Positions 20,531-32,034 of a DNA stretch of 64,000 nt are shown in pieces. The stretch covers positions 17,480,316-17,544,315 of the forward strand of contig CP092882.1 in assembly GCA_030710605.1 (NCBI GenBank), given 5' to 3'. Every line of letters starts with the position of its first letter. The stretch's first letter is position 1. The DNA comes from Cordylochernes scorpioides (lineage: Eukaryota > Arthropoda > Arachnida > Pseudoscorpiones > Chernetidae). The notes under the pieces are model-generated. The model was not told where the DNA came from. It did not search any database and saw nothing but the letters and a program-made list of their open reading frames with translations. The translations under genes were made by a program, and so were the position numbers.

Positions 20531-20969
20531 TACTAGAAATAGTATGAGTTTATGGATGGAAACATTTCTAGGCGAAGCTGACCTAAAATATATAAAGGCC
20601 CCTCCTCTCTCTCCCGTCAACATAGATACAATAACTTTGCTATATATCTATCAACCATTTTATTCAATCTAGCAGACTCTGGTGGAGGTCAATGCCACAA
20701 TAACATCTTTGTAAAATTCAGAATGTCACCAGGAGACCATAGTTTGGTTTATGGCTCTCGGCAGTCTAGGTAGAGCTTTGATTTCTTGTTATCCGCAAGG
20801 GATGCGTAGAATTTATCCAAAGAGTTATTCAGCGCTCTCAAAGTGGTTAGTTAATTCTATGGTGGAGATATATATGTAAATTTGTCACTTAACCGAGAGA
20901 GAGAGTGTGCAAGGTTGATGAGGCATTCAATCAATAAAGGCATAGTTCTGGCGTCTATTTTGATGCAAA

Positions 20970-21215
20970 ATGCGACGTTTATTTTCTGCTAAAAATCTAG
21001 TATATGATTGAGGGTCACCCAGAGTTCGAAAATGGCACTGAATTTAATGAAACCTTTCAACGTCATATAATCAAGGAAGGGCATGGTACATCATTGGTGA
21101 ATTCTCCCATCGGTTTCGCCAGTTTAATCCCCAGACCGTTCAACTATTGTAATAGATGGATTCTATCATGTAGTTTGATTTTGTTGAAGAATACTGGAAA
21201 TATTTTGAGCTAAGC
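20970..21215 (-). repeat. Family E core, diverged copy
   Basis: On the minus strand it reads ACGGTCTGGGGATTAAACTG, then GCGAAACCGATGGGAG, then TTCACCAATGATGT. GGTC and GCGAAACCG are kept, but CTGATGA is changed to ATGATGT. This copy shows which core parts survive in an old family member. Confidence 0.55.
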
Positions 21216-21349
21216 TGATATTTTATTTTATTTCTGTAACTCTATTTATGTGATTACTTGGTGTTTATTGAATTTTTTTCAGCAAGGATGGTTTATAGCA
21301 TTTAATGTAATAATTTTATCTCATTCAAAGTCCATGCATCACCAGACCA

Positions 21350-21745
21350 GGTCATGAATATTTTCGCAAAGGGTTTCCATGCCACCCAGGAGGTACCTGC
21401 TCAGCGCGTTAGCCTTTGTTTATAGTGGCGCTTCGCCTCCGTAGAAGCCCTATTCCACTCTTCTGGCACAACCAGAGCATCCAACTCGCTCTCGGCCGAG
21501 CTGATGGTCCAGGCCCTGCCAGGAACTGGTCTGCCGATGCTATGGACTCCGTCTCAAAGATCAAAGAGTCGGGGGAGAGGAAGACAAAGCCTCAATATCT
21601 GAGGAAACAAGTATATTCGGACAGAGTCTCAAAGCAGACCCGCCTCCACCTCAATTCCCAACCGACTGGCCCATTGTTGGACCGTTGGAAACGAAATTTT
21701 TATAGCGTCCTAAAAATTCAATATATTAATATTTATATGAAATAA
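21350..21745 (+). other. GC-richer segment, not recognised
   Basis: Base composition jumps from AT-rich to roughly balanced at about 21380 and falls back near 21690. A frame of 109 codons (21416-21745) is open but contains no motif I know and has a C-terminus of low complexity. It may be a fragment of an element or of a processed transcript. Confidence 0.2.
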
Positions 21746-22205
21746 AAAAATAATATGTATCTTTTTAAATTATATATTATCTGTTTGAGATATATTTAAA
21801 ATATTCTCCATCATTTTGAATTCAATATGAAATAGAATTTGGAACAATAAGATTATGACTAAATTTTTTACTTCAATAACCTCAAAAATAATAAAAGAAA
21901 TATTATTCAAACATTTGTTATTTATATAAAATGCTTTGAAGCTTATAATATGTATATTTTAAAATATATAAAATGATGAAATGTGAAAAAAAAATTGATC
22001 AAATTCAGACGTTTGCCCTCTCATTTTGCATTATCAAATATCAGTTGTCTTTCATACTTCACTATGAATATGCTTTATAGAGGAATACAAGTAAAATTTA
22101 TTGTCTATTCTCGATTTGAGACTGAGCTATGGGACTCGAAATTTCTGTTCCTAAACACAGTTAGGTCTTATTCCAGTGATCACCATAATCCTCATATCGC
22201 TGATA

Positions 22206-22925
22206 TACACTGGTCCGCAAAATTGAAGGAACAACATATTTTTCATTTATCTCAAATTTTATTGAACATATATCAATGAAATTTTATACACAAATTTATT
22301 ATTCCATTATTGATTAGAATACCCGAAATCAAAGAATTCTAACACGTATTTTATGCAAATTATCCGGTCAAGCAATGATCTTCTTGCAGTCAGTGCATAA
22401 ATATCTTGGATATTGTTGTTAATATGGGGTGTGATCACCTTTAACTGATAGGCAGGCTCTACATTGGTGACCCATACTGAGAATTAGGGAGTTTATCAGC
22501 TCCTGTGGAATCAACGCCCACATTTGTGTTAAGGCTGTTTCTAGCTCAAGAGTGTTTCTAGGAGGGGGTTGGAGGGATGAGATCCGCCGTCTTTGGTTGT
22601 CCCATACATGCTCAATGGGATTTAGGTCTGGGAATCGAGCTGGCCAATTCATCCGAGCAATTGCATGGTTTTGGAGAAAAGTGTTGACCACACCAGCCCT
22701 ATGTGGACGGGCATTATCATACATTAGAAGAAAGTTTTCTCCCATTTCCAATGCTTGAGGCATCACATATGCTGCCAAGATCTCGTCCCGATACCTCTGT
22801 CCAGTCAGGGTTCCTTGCCGAAAAATATGGAGTGCTGTGCGACCGCCCAAGAAGATTCCAGCCCAGACCATAAAACCTTGGCTTCTGTAGGGATCCCTTT
22901 CAACCATATTCCAGTAGAGTTGCAG
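22206..22925 (-). mobile_element. Tc1-like transposon, 5'-truncated
   Basis: The right-hand end in element orientation, CACTGGTCCGCAAAATTG next to TA at 22206, is typical of Tc1. The minus-strand frame 22928-22419 covers the second half of a DDE transposase: VWAGIFLGGRT, then LLMYDNARPHRAGVV with the second catalytic D, then DLNPIEHVWD with the final acidic residue. The DNA-binding half and the first D are missing. The 5' edge is joined directly to Tigger transposase sequence at about 22920. Confidence 0.85.
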
Positions 22926-23560
22926 CACAGTAGAACAGTGATTCGTTGCTTCATCCTTTCGACACCACGGCAGTTTTCATCTTTGTGAGCAAGTGTTCGG
23001 TCTGGAATGAGCTGAAAAAAATAATCCTGTTTCGTCTGCATTGTATATGTTGGTTGGGTCATATCCGGAGTTGGCCAGCATACTGTTCAAATTTGTAAGG
23101 TGTTCATCAATGATAGCTGGAGAAATCGATGCGCCTTCCCCACAGAGCCGTCGTTGCGAAATATGGAATCTCCCTTTAAATCGCTGCAGCCACCCACTGC
23201 TGTACGTGAAATTTTCTGGTACGTCCAACTCCTCGCCAAGTTTTTTTGCCTTTTCTCTTAGGAGGTCATCAGTAATAATAATATTATGGCACGCTTTTGG
23301 GTAAACCAGTTGAAGAGAGCGTCTTCCAAGTCACTAAATTTCCCGACTCTTTGTCTCTTTGAAGAACCAACATTATAATTTTCCCACTTCTCAGCCTGAG
23401 TGAGAATATCACGGACAGTTGTTCGTGGAAGTGAGAAACACTCTCCAATCTCATTCTTCGACATTCTTGCCAACTGGCATATCTCCTTCTTTTCAATGGT
23501 GATCGACTCCAGTTTACACTTTTGGGAACTCATGATACGACAATAAGGTTGATGTGTTGA
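22925..23560 (-). pseudogene. Tigger/pogo transposase remnant
   Basis: On the minus strand, 23540-23280 encodes a CENP-B-type helix-turn-helix (KEICQLARMSKNEIGECFSL, then RTTVRDILTQAEKW). Next, 23228-22990 encodes the second CENP-B domain (GWLQRFKGRFHISQRRLCGE) and the first catalytic aspartate in YNADETGLFF. A frame change follows, and the next frame continues with PDRTLAHKDENCRG and RITVLLCCNSTG up to about 22925, where Tc1 sequence begins. Later catalytic residues are missing. The element is dead in cis. Confidence 0.85.
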
Positions 23561-23910
23561 CGTTAGCAAAGGATGAAGCGACTGTGTATCTCCCAGGCAC
23601 AAGCAGATAAAGGGTATGCTGGCTGTTCACACAATCTGTTGTGTCAACAGCAGGCAAAGTCCGGTGCCGCTGGCGGAAAAAAAAAAGACAGGAAAAGGGA
23701 AGTGGGGGATGAGGGACGTTGTGAGCGGCGCTATAACGAGTGGTTTTTGCTACTTGGGATACTAAAAATCAGCGGCGGAAGGCGAACAGCGAGGGAGTGG
23801 CGTTATATCGAGAAAAATACATTGATGTCGATTGGGACAAAACGAAAAAGCGGCGTAAGGCGAGGGTGGCGTTATATCGAGTGGCGTTATAACGAGAGTA
23901 GACTGTATAT

Positions 23911-24066
23911 TTTTAAATTAATTCTATTGACGTTATGTGGCGCTGAGTTTGTTGTTGACACACATTAATATGTTATAATACCTTTAAAAAAGGTTGGCGT
24001 TCAGCCAACTGAAATATTGGTAAAATAAATTATATTTTGATCCAATATATGCCCTTTTAATTAAAG
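23911..24066. repeat. Family H foldback half
   Basis: Carries the inner arm (CTATTGACGTTATGTGGCGC) and the outer arm (GGTTGGCGTTCAGCCAAC, GAAATATTGG, TATATGCCC). It begins right after the Tigger end and its TA, so the Tigger landed in or beside it. The hammerhead-like core is decayed here: TTTAAAA in place of TTGATAA. Confidence 0.7.
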
Positions 24067-24157
24067 ATTTAGTTTCGTTTAATAGTTTCTTATAAGTAGA
24101 TGTGGCATTATGGGATTATAATTAATCTATCAAGTGTGTGTGATATGGTAGAACAAC

Positions 24158-24430
24158 AATTATCCCGCCTGTGTTTCTTTTGAACAAAAAATCGAAATTT
24201 ATTTTAAGAAGAAATAACGATTATTTCTAACCTTAGGGATGAAGTATAAAAGAATGAATTGTGAAGAGTAATGATAAACGGAAAATAAAGTGTCCAGGGA
24301 TGGGAATCGAACCCACAGTGTTCCGCTTACCGGACAGATGCCATGTCCACTAAGCTACCCTGGACCCTCGTTATTTCTCCGTAAAAAAAAATCGATTTTT
24401 CGTTCAAAAGAAACACATGCGGGATATTTT
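24158..24430. mobile_element. Foldback element, family T, with tRNA-like centre
   Basis: Inverted arms of about 60 bp, ATTATCCCGC on the left (24158) and GCGGGATA on the right (24430), share TGTTTCTTTTGAAC and AGAAATAACG. Between them lie an ATTTCTAACCTTAGGGATGA block and a tRNA-Thr-like sequence. The copy at 442-620 has the same arm and block but no tRNA part. Whether the tRNA sequence drives transcription of the element is not known. Confidence 0.65.
24293..24364 (-). tRNA. tRNA-Thr(GGT)-like sequence
   Basis: The minus strand folds as a cloverleaf. The acceptor stem TCCAGGG pairs with CCCTGGA (7 of 7), the D arm contains the box A TAGCTTAGTGG, and the anticodon stem TCTGT pairs with GCGGA. 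The T stem GTGGG pairs with CCCAT around TTCGATT. The anticodon would be GGT (Thr). Position 33, nearly always T, is C here, and the D stem has only three good pairs, so this is probably a tRNA-derived module or pseudogene. It sits in the centre of a foldback repeat. Confidence 0.6.
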
Positions 24431-24784
24431 CAAATGTCGTTCTATATTCATAAGCCGCATTATATTGTATTGTAAATTAAGTGATATCAATAGATTCAGT
24501 ATAGAAAGGAGTTTTCTCAGATTTAAAACAGTTTTCTCGCAGAGAGAAGACTCCAGCCAGGTCTGCGGTAGAGAAAGGATTACCACCACGGTCCATTAAT
24601 CCAGATTAGTGGTCAGATCATTTAATGATTAACTTTATCTTCCCTGCTTGGAGAGCTAATTGACTTCTTCTCTCACACTCTCAGACTTCTTGGCTACTTC
24701 AACTGCAATCTTTGGAAATATGCAACTTATAAAATAGATTTCAAATCAAAAATGCATATCCCCTGACTGCTAACATGAACCATT

Positions 24785-24862
24785 TGTTACAAAATAACTT
24801 TATTAGGTATCGCTCAAAATAAGCATCCTAGCTTATGTTATTTCTTGTGGGATAAAGTCGAT
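24785..24862 (-). repeat. SINE-2 3' fragment
   Basis: AATAACTTTATTAGGTATCG matches the SINE-2 3' end at 8063 and 32520. The tRNA-like head is missing. Confidence 0.5.
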
Positions 24863-25285
24863 GTTTTATTAAGCCCGTTGAAGAGTGATTATCACTTGAA
24901 AGCTAGCTTTTGTAATAAAAAGAAACTCATTGTGAGAAAATATTTTGTAATTTTAAAACGTTTTTCGAAATTTCATCATGAATAGAGATTTATGTTATTT
25001 ACAATGAAATATATGTGAAAAATATTTTTTAAAATATATATATATACACGGTACTTGTTTTACACGGTTTTCCAAATAAGTTTTTTTTTTATCGCACTAT
25101 ACTAAAATGCGATATTCTACTCTATACTACCTATGTTGGAAAGAATATTGGGAGGCTCTGATTCATGAGGGGGCGAACACCTATTCAGATTTTACAGTTT
25201 AATATACACCTATCCCTCGATTTACACGTTTTTCTCAGGAACGTATCTACCGTGTAAATCGGGGAATAAGTGTATATATGAAAAG
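24863..25285. other. AT-rich DNA with a short inverted repeat
   Basis: CCTCGATTTACACG (25216) and its inverse CGTGTAAATCGGGG (25250-25263) form a small foldback; a related TTTTACACGG lies near 25060. These recall pogo-type MITE ends but I cannot fix boundaries. Confidence 0.3.
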
Positions 25286-25289
25286 GTCA

Positions 25290-25485
25290 GGTGTTGATAT
25301 ATTAAAAACAAAATAAGTCATATCCTGACCGCGCTTACATAAACATTTCTAGATGGCAAAGCGCCATCTAGTGGAACAAAAATAAACTAAACGTTTTTTT
25401 TTTTTATCAACTTGTTCAGTGATATTTGACCAACCCAATTTCTTGATAAATCAAGAAAAGCTAACCACGTACGCGTTTTGAGCTT
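25290..25485. repeat. Family F fragment without ribozyme core
   Basis: Outer arm (ATCCTGACCGCGC, GCGCCATCTAGTGGAAC), then inner arm (TTGATAAATCAAGAAAAGC), then the final part of the minus-strand hammerhead (ACCACGTACGCG). It breaks off at 25482 inside the ribozyme, so strand CTGATGA is lost. Confidence 0.65.
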
Positions 25486-25746
25486 ATTAAAAAAATAAAT
25501 TATCACTGATTGAATAAATTAATGTGAATTAACCTCACTGCAGTTGGATGTATACCTTGTCGGTAATTAATATTGTGATAAGATCCAGTAGCCTGGGTGT
25601 GTTACCTATATCTTATTATTGTGAATAATGTTTATTTTGATTTGTATAAATCGTGTTATATTATTGAGATAAATAAACATTTTGTTTATCGTCTTAATTA
25701 AACGACTCCTTGTCATCACTACCGTGACAATATGTATATATATATA

Positions 25747-26174
25747 TGATATGATCCTGTCGACTCTTCTGTGATATGATCCTGTCGACTATTCTGTGAC
25801 AATATCCTGTCGACTCTTCTGTGATATGATCCTGTCTACTCTTCTGTGATATGATCCTGTCGACTTTCAATGTGGCAATATAGTGATAATAATGTGGGGA
25901 GAGAGAAATAAGGAAACTACAAGTTTGGAAAAGGAATTCCAGGCAACCAGCGAGAGAGAGGTAGCGCGAGGGGCTGTCACCGCTGAACGAACCGTTCGTG
26001 TCGCACACCACCCCCCAACTGTCCAAAAATAGTCCTGAGGGTTCCAAGAAAAGCCCCCTCCGGAATGTGGCCAGTGGTTCAAAATGGCCGTAACTTAGTT
26101 GCCTTCTATCGACGTCTCTCTCTCGTTGACTGTAGGTTTACTTTATTATTCCTGGAAGAGCATATATTATGACA
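25747..26174 (+). repeat. Left LTR of copy B, with 25-bp array
   Basis: The 5' part holds four full units of TGTCGACTCTTCTGTGATAT plus GATCC and a diverged final unit. The rest (GGGGCTGTCACCGCTGAACG, TTTACTTTATTATTCC) matches the right LTR. Ends ATTATGACA. Confidence 0.8.
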
Positions 26175-28303
26175 TATGGCCCCCGTTGAAGAAGGCTGAA
26201 CATGGTTTGAGTATACTTAAAGCTGGTGAAGCCAGGGATAGAGAAAATAATTTTACAGTTGAAATTAATTAAGGTAATGGTGACATAGTTTTATGTAAAT
26301 AAAATATTGTATAGTACACAAGTAAATATTATTTACAAGCAGTTTTACAAAACCGGAGAGTTTGATATTTAAGGGAATTTTTTATAAAATCAAAGTTATA
26401 AAAGGCTATATACAATAACATCTAATGTATTGTAAGGGAACTGTTATGGAGGGGTGTGAACAACGAGAAGGGGAGTCATATACACATGATGAAATTCTGA
26501 AGGTCATTAAGACTGGGGAACTCTACACTTTAAGATATTTTTCAGACGGACATGGCAAGGGGAAACTTGGCATGGGCTTTCTATGCTATAGGTGTAGAGT
26601 ACGAGAAATGAGGTTGAGGTTGGCAATTGTGTGAGCTCAGGACTGAGGTAAATATAGTACTACATACAATGTTAGAACCTTGGCGAACAGAGCGAGGGGA
26701 AACTTGCCCTGGGCCATTCTACCTTATCTATGCAGTTACTTGTGTAGCGAGTCCGAGGGGAAAAGTCCCGTGTGTAGGTGAGGAAGTTGAATGGACTTAT
26801 ATTTAATTTGCGGAAAGTATGCGCGCACAGTGCCAAAAATTGGGACGAGGACTGCGTTGTCCGTTACAAGTGACAAGCTGCTCGGACACGAGGTGTTTGA
26901 ACCGTCGTGGGAGCTTGTGCAAGGCGATGATTTCGCGGTGGGTTGAACATAAAACCCATGTCTGCGTGAAATGATGACGGACCGGACAGAATCAGCGACG
27001 ATGTTTAACGTACCTCCGTGGGAAATATCGGAGGTAGGCTATATCGTGCTGGTTTGAACAAGGGACAAACATAAATTTGAAGACAGGGTCCGTGTGGCGA
27101 ACGTGTGGCGCGAGAAAAAGAAGCGAACTGTGCCGCTCGATGCAGATTGTTCAAGTGCGAACAAAAAGGAGTTGATAAATATCTAGCAGTTAGTCAATCT
27201 GCATCCTGTGACGAACACACCATTGGCTAGATGGTGTGGGTCGGTGGATATGCTAGAGATGAACTACGAAATATATTATCATAAATGAAGGGCGAAGATT
27301 AGGATTTTGAAATGACAATATAGAAGTTCGATAATTGATTACTCAATAATTCTATAAAAGTTCCTGAGATGATATAAGGTTAACAAAGTTGTAAGAATGA
27401 GAGGGGAATTCAGGGGAAGATAGATAAGAGTCACCAAGGGTTGGTTGTAAGCAAGGCTCACGTGGTGGTTGGAATTCTTCGACGCCTGAATTACAGGGTG
27501 AATTTTGAGTCGTTTAGGGAAAGAAATTATTTTTCGTGAGCCGTGCTTACAAGTAGGAGAGGTCATATACAAATAGGTATACAAAAGTTTAGGTGCTGGA
27601 GGCATATTTTTATAGATAAATTGATAATGAAAAATCTATTGTTAATAGTAAAAATCGTAAAGCATTAATAGGTAAATTTCCAATTTTTTTTTAAAAGAGT
27701 TACGTTAAAATGGAAATTATTTAATTAAAATGACGATTGTTAAATTCTACTGGTAAGGTAACTAATTAAATGAGTTACAAATATCTAGATAAATAGTATG
27801 GAGAATAAAATCATTGTTAATAGGCGTGGAGAGGATAAATGGAGCTAATTATGTAAATATTGGGACAATTTACAAGGAATGACTTATTTAAAGAATGAAT
27901 GGTAGGGGTTAAAACAATTCCACTTACAGGTTATGCTGGTTTAGAGAGCAGATAAGTTCATTGAGCTTCGGGAGAGTTCTGTCTGTGACACTGTGCGTAC
28001 CAGTGTTGTACATAACAGTAGCGGCAGGGATATGGCGGAGTCTTGTCCATGATGGTGGGAGGTGTCCTGCTCTGGCACGGCGATCGTTCTTGGGCAGATC
28101 TAGTGCTGGAAGAAGTGCGTGGCAGCTCCATCTTCGTCGTAGGTGAATACTTCTTCGGGATCACGGTTCAAAGGTTGGCGAAGAAGGGGTTGAGGGCTCG
28201 AAGAGGAGTGGTTGCAGTTGAGTTGGGTTTGGCCGATCATCGTGGCTTGGCTTCTTGTTTCTTCATACTCCGGTATATGAGGGGTTTGTTTCCCGGTCAG
28301 GTC

Positions 28304-28748
28304 TTATCCTGTCGACTCTTTCTGTGATATGATCCTGTCGACTCTTCTGTGATATGATCCTGTCGACTCTTCTGTGACAATATCCTGTCGACTCTTCTGT
28401 GATATGATCCTGTCGACTCTTCTGTGATATGATCCTGTCGACTTTCAATGTGGCAATATGATAATAATGTGGGGAGAGAGAAATAAGGAAACTACAAGTT
28501 TGGAAAAGGAATTCCAGGCAACCAGCGAGAGAGAGGTAGCGCGAGGGGCTGTCACCGCTGAACGAACCGTTCGTGTCGCACACCACCCCCCAACTGTCCA
28601 AAAATAGTCCTGAGGGTTCCAAGAAAAGCCCCCTCCGGAATGTGGCCTGTGGTTCAAAATGGCCGTAACTTAGTTGCCTTCTATCGACGTCTCTCTCTCG
28701 TCGACTGTAGATTTACTTTATTATGCCTGGAAGGGTAATATTATGACA
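28304..28748 (+). repeat. Right LTR of copy B, with 25-bp array
   Basis: Five full 25-bp units and the diverged final unit, one more than in the left LTR. Both LTRs of a retrotransposon copy start identical, so the array has changed length since insertion, or was copied unequally during reverse transcription. Confidence 0.8.
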
Positions 28749-28749
28749 T

Positions 28750-31250
28750 ATATATATTGTCACTGTATAAAATTTTCATAGTTTGAATTTTATAAAATCT
28801 ATTTTCAAAGTTGTTACGTAAATTTATTTCAATAATCTTGTATGTAAATTTTTGGCTCAGAAGTTCAATAAAGTTTATATAGAAAACCGAACCAATTGTT
28901 TTTGTTAGCGCTAATCTGAATACCTGTTGACACAATAAATATCTGTGAAAATATCAACCTCGATAATAATAATTATAATTTAGATTTTTCAATAATTCGA
29001 ATTTTTTCTGTATGATCCCATCTCCATAACATCTAAACTAAGGTTTTAAAAAAAAGTCTTATTTTTCCCCTATATACTAGGGATTGTAGTTTTTAATTTT
29101 ATTAAAACTGAATCGGATTTTAATACGAAAAAAAAAACATATTCTTAAAATATTTAGAATCACACATACACACTCCGCGCGTTATTTATTTTTATTATCA
29201 TTATTTAAAATAAAAATTGAGGAAAAGTATTTTTAAAGTTAATTCAATAAATCAAAGTGTATTTTAATTTTTAAATTTAAAATATGGTTTATATTTGAAA
29301 AGATTTTATCATTGACTGATTAACTCAACGCTGATTGGCTGATTAGGGTCATGTGATAAGAGAGAACCAATTATAGCAGGTAACTAAAACAGACGCCTTA
29401 TATGCATATACACCGAGATTGAGGTTTATATTCTAAACGATATTTTCTATTTTGACAATTTATAATTTGAAAAAATAGTACAAACGTGATATTGAACTGA
29501 GATAAGGTTCATAAATTAAGAAAATGTCTTTCTTCTTAATTTATAATTTACTTTAAAACTTCACTAACATTATTTTTCATATTAAAAAGAGAAAATTTTT
29601 AAAATAGCTAGTTAGAAGCAGAAAAATATACTAAATCTTACCTAATCTATGGTTTAAATTTTTTAAATATTTGCTTCAATTGGTATTTTAAATGAAGTTT
29701 TTAATGTTATGATTATTTTGAAGAGATAAAAAAAATAATATTTAAAGTGTCAGTTAAAATATTAAGGCGGTTAATTATATCGGTGAGGAAAATATCCAAT
29801 TATCTCAAATAACTAAAATTTGACAATTTATAATTGGATCGTTTGGACTTTTTTAATTGACAGGAAATCGTCTGCATTTTATTGTAATTTCTATACATTT
29901 CGTTTGGTCTAAATGTCGAACTAACAAATTGGATTTCTTTTATATTTTATGACATGTTTGTTTTAGTTTTTTTTTACCAATTTGCTCTTAATGTAGGCCA
30001 ATAATAATTTTTATTGGTATATTGAAATTATAAAATGGATTAAATATATAGAGAGAGATAGATGTAACCCGGGCTCCTGGAGCGCAAAACCTAAATATAT
30101 ATTAAGAATGAGCGACATCTGTATATGAAAATTGAAATTTTTTTCAGCACGAAAAAAAATATTTTTTTATTTATTGCCTTTTTAAAAATATGATGAATAA
30201 CCTAATTAATTTTAAAATGTTAACTTTAGTAATAAAATACCATTGAATCGGATTATAATAAAAGAAAGAGTAAAAAATGTTATTTAAATTCTAAAAATTT
30301 TCTATATATTTCTATAAAAATGTAATTTATTTTAAATATTTTTTTTTTGTCTGAAAGCCAGATAGCCTTATTTTAAATACTAAGTTAAGGGCAAAAAAGT
30401 TTTTTAATTACAAAATTTAAATCGTTAAAACTATTTAAAGAGAGAGAGAGCGCACAAATGCATTAATAAAAAAATTAATTAAATATTTGATGTATATACA
30501 AAATAAATTATATAGAATTTTCAATAATTATTATTTAAAAATGTAAACAACACAGAGCAGCAAAACACGTATCAAATATTTTGCAGTTTATTAAAAATTA
30601 AATATTAATATAAATGAAAGAATATTTTACTGTAAATCCAAATAAAGAAGAATTGGCACGTAATCTTGAAGTCATTGGATGTAAAGCTTATAAAAATACG
30701 CCATCATCTAATCTACTAGAATTGAGAGTTTGCAGAAGATTATTTTTCTACCAGAAGACTAATTAGAGAAATGGTTTCTGAAGAGCCCTCGTTTCTAATT
30801 TAAGCCTCGTTGGGGCTAAATGGATATTTATTGATGTTTACTCTGTAAATAAAATTATTTTCCTTTCTTTGAGGGATGTTCTAATTAAGTTTATCGTCTG
30901 TGATGTATTTATGTTTATCTCTAGTTTTATATATATTTCTATATATGTGTGTTCTATTATTTTTGTTGGATGTTATATAGTTAATTTGTTTATTAATTTT
31001 TATTACATTATTATATTAATCTGTTACTTTATGATATGTGGTGTCAGGAATGTATATATATTTGAGCTAATATAGATTTAAGGAGAGAGGTGTGAGTTAA
31101 TAGATATAAATACTGTTAGAGTGAGTAGGTTTCTCCAGTAAGTCTAAATTAGATAGAGATAGAAAAGTATGTTCATTTAAATTATTTAGTTTTTACCTTT
31201 AATAAAGAAGATTTATATATATATATATATCTTTTACTTATCCTTTTATT
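28750..31250. other. AT-rich DNA, no gene supported
   Basis: About 2.5 kb with very high A+T. A 50-codon frame at 30615-30767 starts with ATG but shows no recognisable domain. No RNA gene. A TA microsatellite lies at about 31213-31231. Confidence 0.5.
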
Positions 31251-31257
31251 AGTCTAA

Positions 31258-31402
31258 ATTAGACAATATCTTGGAGGTCGTGCTCATAAAGAAGTTCAAG
31301 AACTCTTCTTGGTTCTCTGTACATGGATCCTTTGTTCTTTCCAATACAATTTAGTATATGTTGGGAAGTGGCCTCTTCGGTTTTGCACTCAGTGCACAGA
31401 TT
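31258..31402 (-). pseudogene. LINE ORF2 C-terminal fragment
   Basis: The minus strand is open and reads NLCTECKTEEATSQHILNCI, followed by REPRRVLELLYEHD. The C-x2-C, H, C pattern is the cysteine-histidine motif at the end of LINE ORF2 proteins. Upstream RT sequence is missing. It differs from the fragments at 9000-9110 and 11790-12050, so it may belong to another LINE family. Confidence 0.6.
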
Positions 31403-31439
31403 TATATTTTAAAAGATAGTAATAAACGAAAAAATTGCG

Positions 31440-31537
31440 CTACAAATTTTAAAATAAAACTACAACCTTTCGCAATAAGTTTATTTTATTATCTTTTAAT
31501 AAAAGAAACTTATTGCGAAAGGTTGTAGTTTTATTTT
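31440..31537. repeat. Short foldback
   Basis: AAACTACAACCTTTCGCAAT (about 31456) is followed by its inverse (about 31507-31530), with a short A+T loop. Near-perfect palindrome. Confidence 0.75.
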
Positions 31538-32034
31538 AAAAGATAGTAATAATTGCGATCCACCCAACAATTAGTATTTTTGATAGATTAACTAAACCTT
31601 ATGAAATATATATATATACGTATGTATATATACAGGGTGATTTCGAAAAGTCTTGCAAAACTTTAAAAATTAATAACTCTGCAAATATTTGTCGTAGAGC
31701 AATGCGATAAACACCATTGTGCTCAGGATGTAATGGATATTTTAATGGGAAATAATGAAAAATTCTAAAATGATTTCAATTACAAATTTAATCACTAGAT
31801 GACACTCTACCAGCATTAGAGAATCAGTGGAAATATCTTTATTTACGGGGCTGCTAACCAGAATGGAGGATTTTTGAGCCCCAAATGAATCAGTGGTCAA
31901 ATTGTTTGATAAATTGAAATATTAGAATTCATCGACACGTAATTTTCTTTTAAGAATACCTGGAAAGAACCCCAATAATATCTTATGATAGGTTAATAAA
32001 ACGCCATTTCGTTAAAAGTAGAAGAATTTGGCTA

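Larger units (their letters stand above)
19450..23905 (-). mobile_element. Tigger/pogo DNA transposon, interrupted
   Basis: Perfect 23-bp terminal inverted repeats, CAGTCTACTCTCGTTATAAC plus GCC at 19450-19472 and the inverse at 23883-23905, are each flanked by TA, the target duplication of this superfamily. Subterminal GGCGTTATATCGAG words repeat inside both ends. The transposase lies near the right end on the minus strand (22925-23560) and is broken. A Tc1 fragment (22206-22925), family-E sequences (19895-21180) and other DNA fill the interior, giving 4.46 kb in place of the usual 2-3 kb. Confidence 0.9.
25747..28748 (+). mobile_element. Non-coding LTR retrotransposon, copy B
   Basis: Second member of the family at 16466-19096. 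LTRs are 25747-26174 and about 28304-28748. The primer-site-like TGGCCCCCG starts at 26177. The interior matches copy A in long blocks, except for an AT-rich block at about 27606-27825 that copy A lacks. Stops interrupt the frames seen in copy A. LTRs are longer than in copy A because of a 25-bp repeat array at their 5' side. Confidence 0.85.

Noticed and set aside
30615-30767. 50-codon frame starting MKEYFTVNPNKEELARNLEV
   Set aside because: No recognisable domain, no splice context and no second copy to compare; kept as unassigned DNA.
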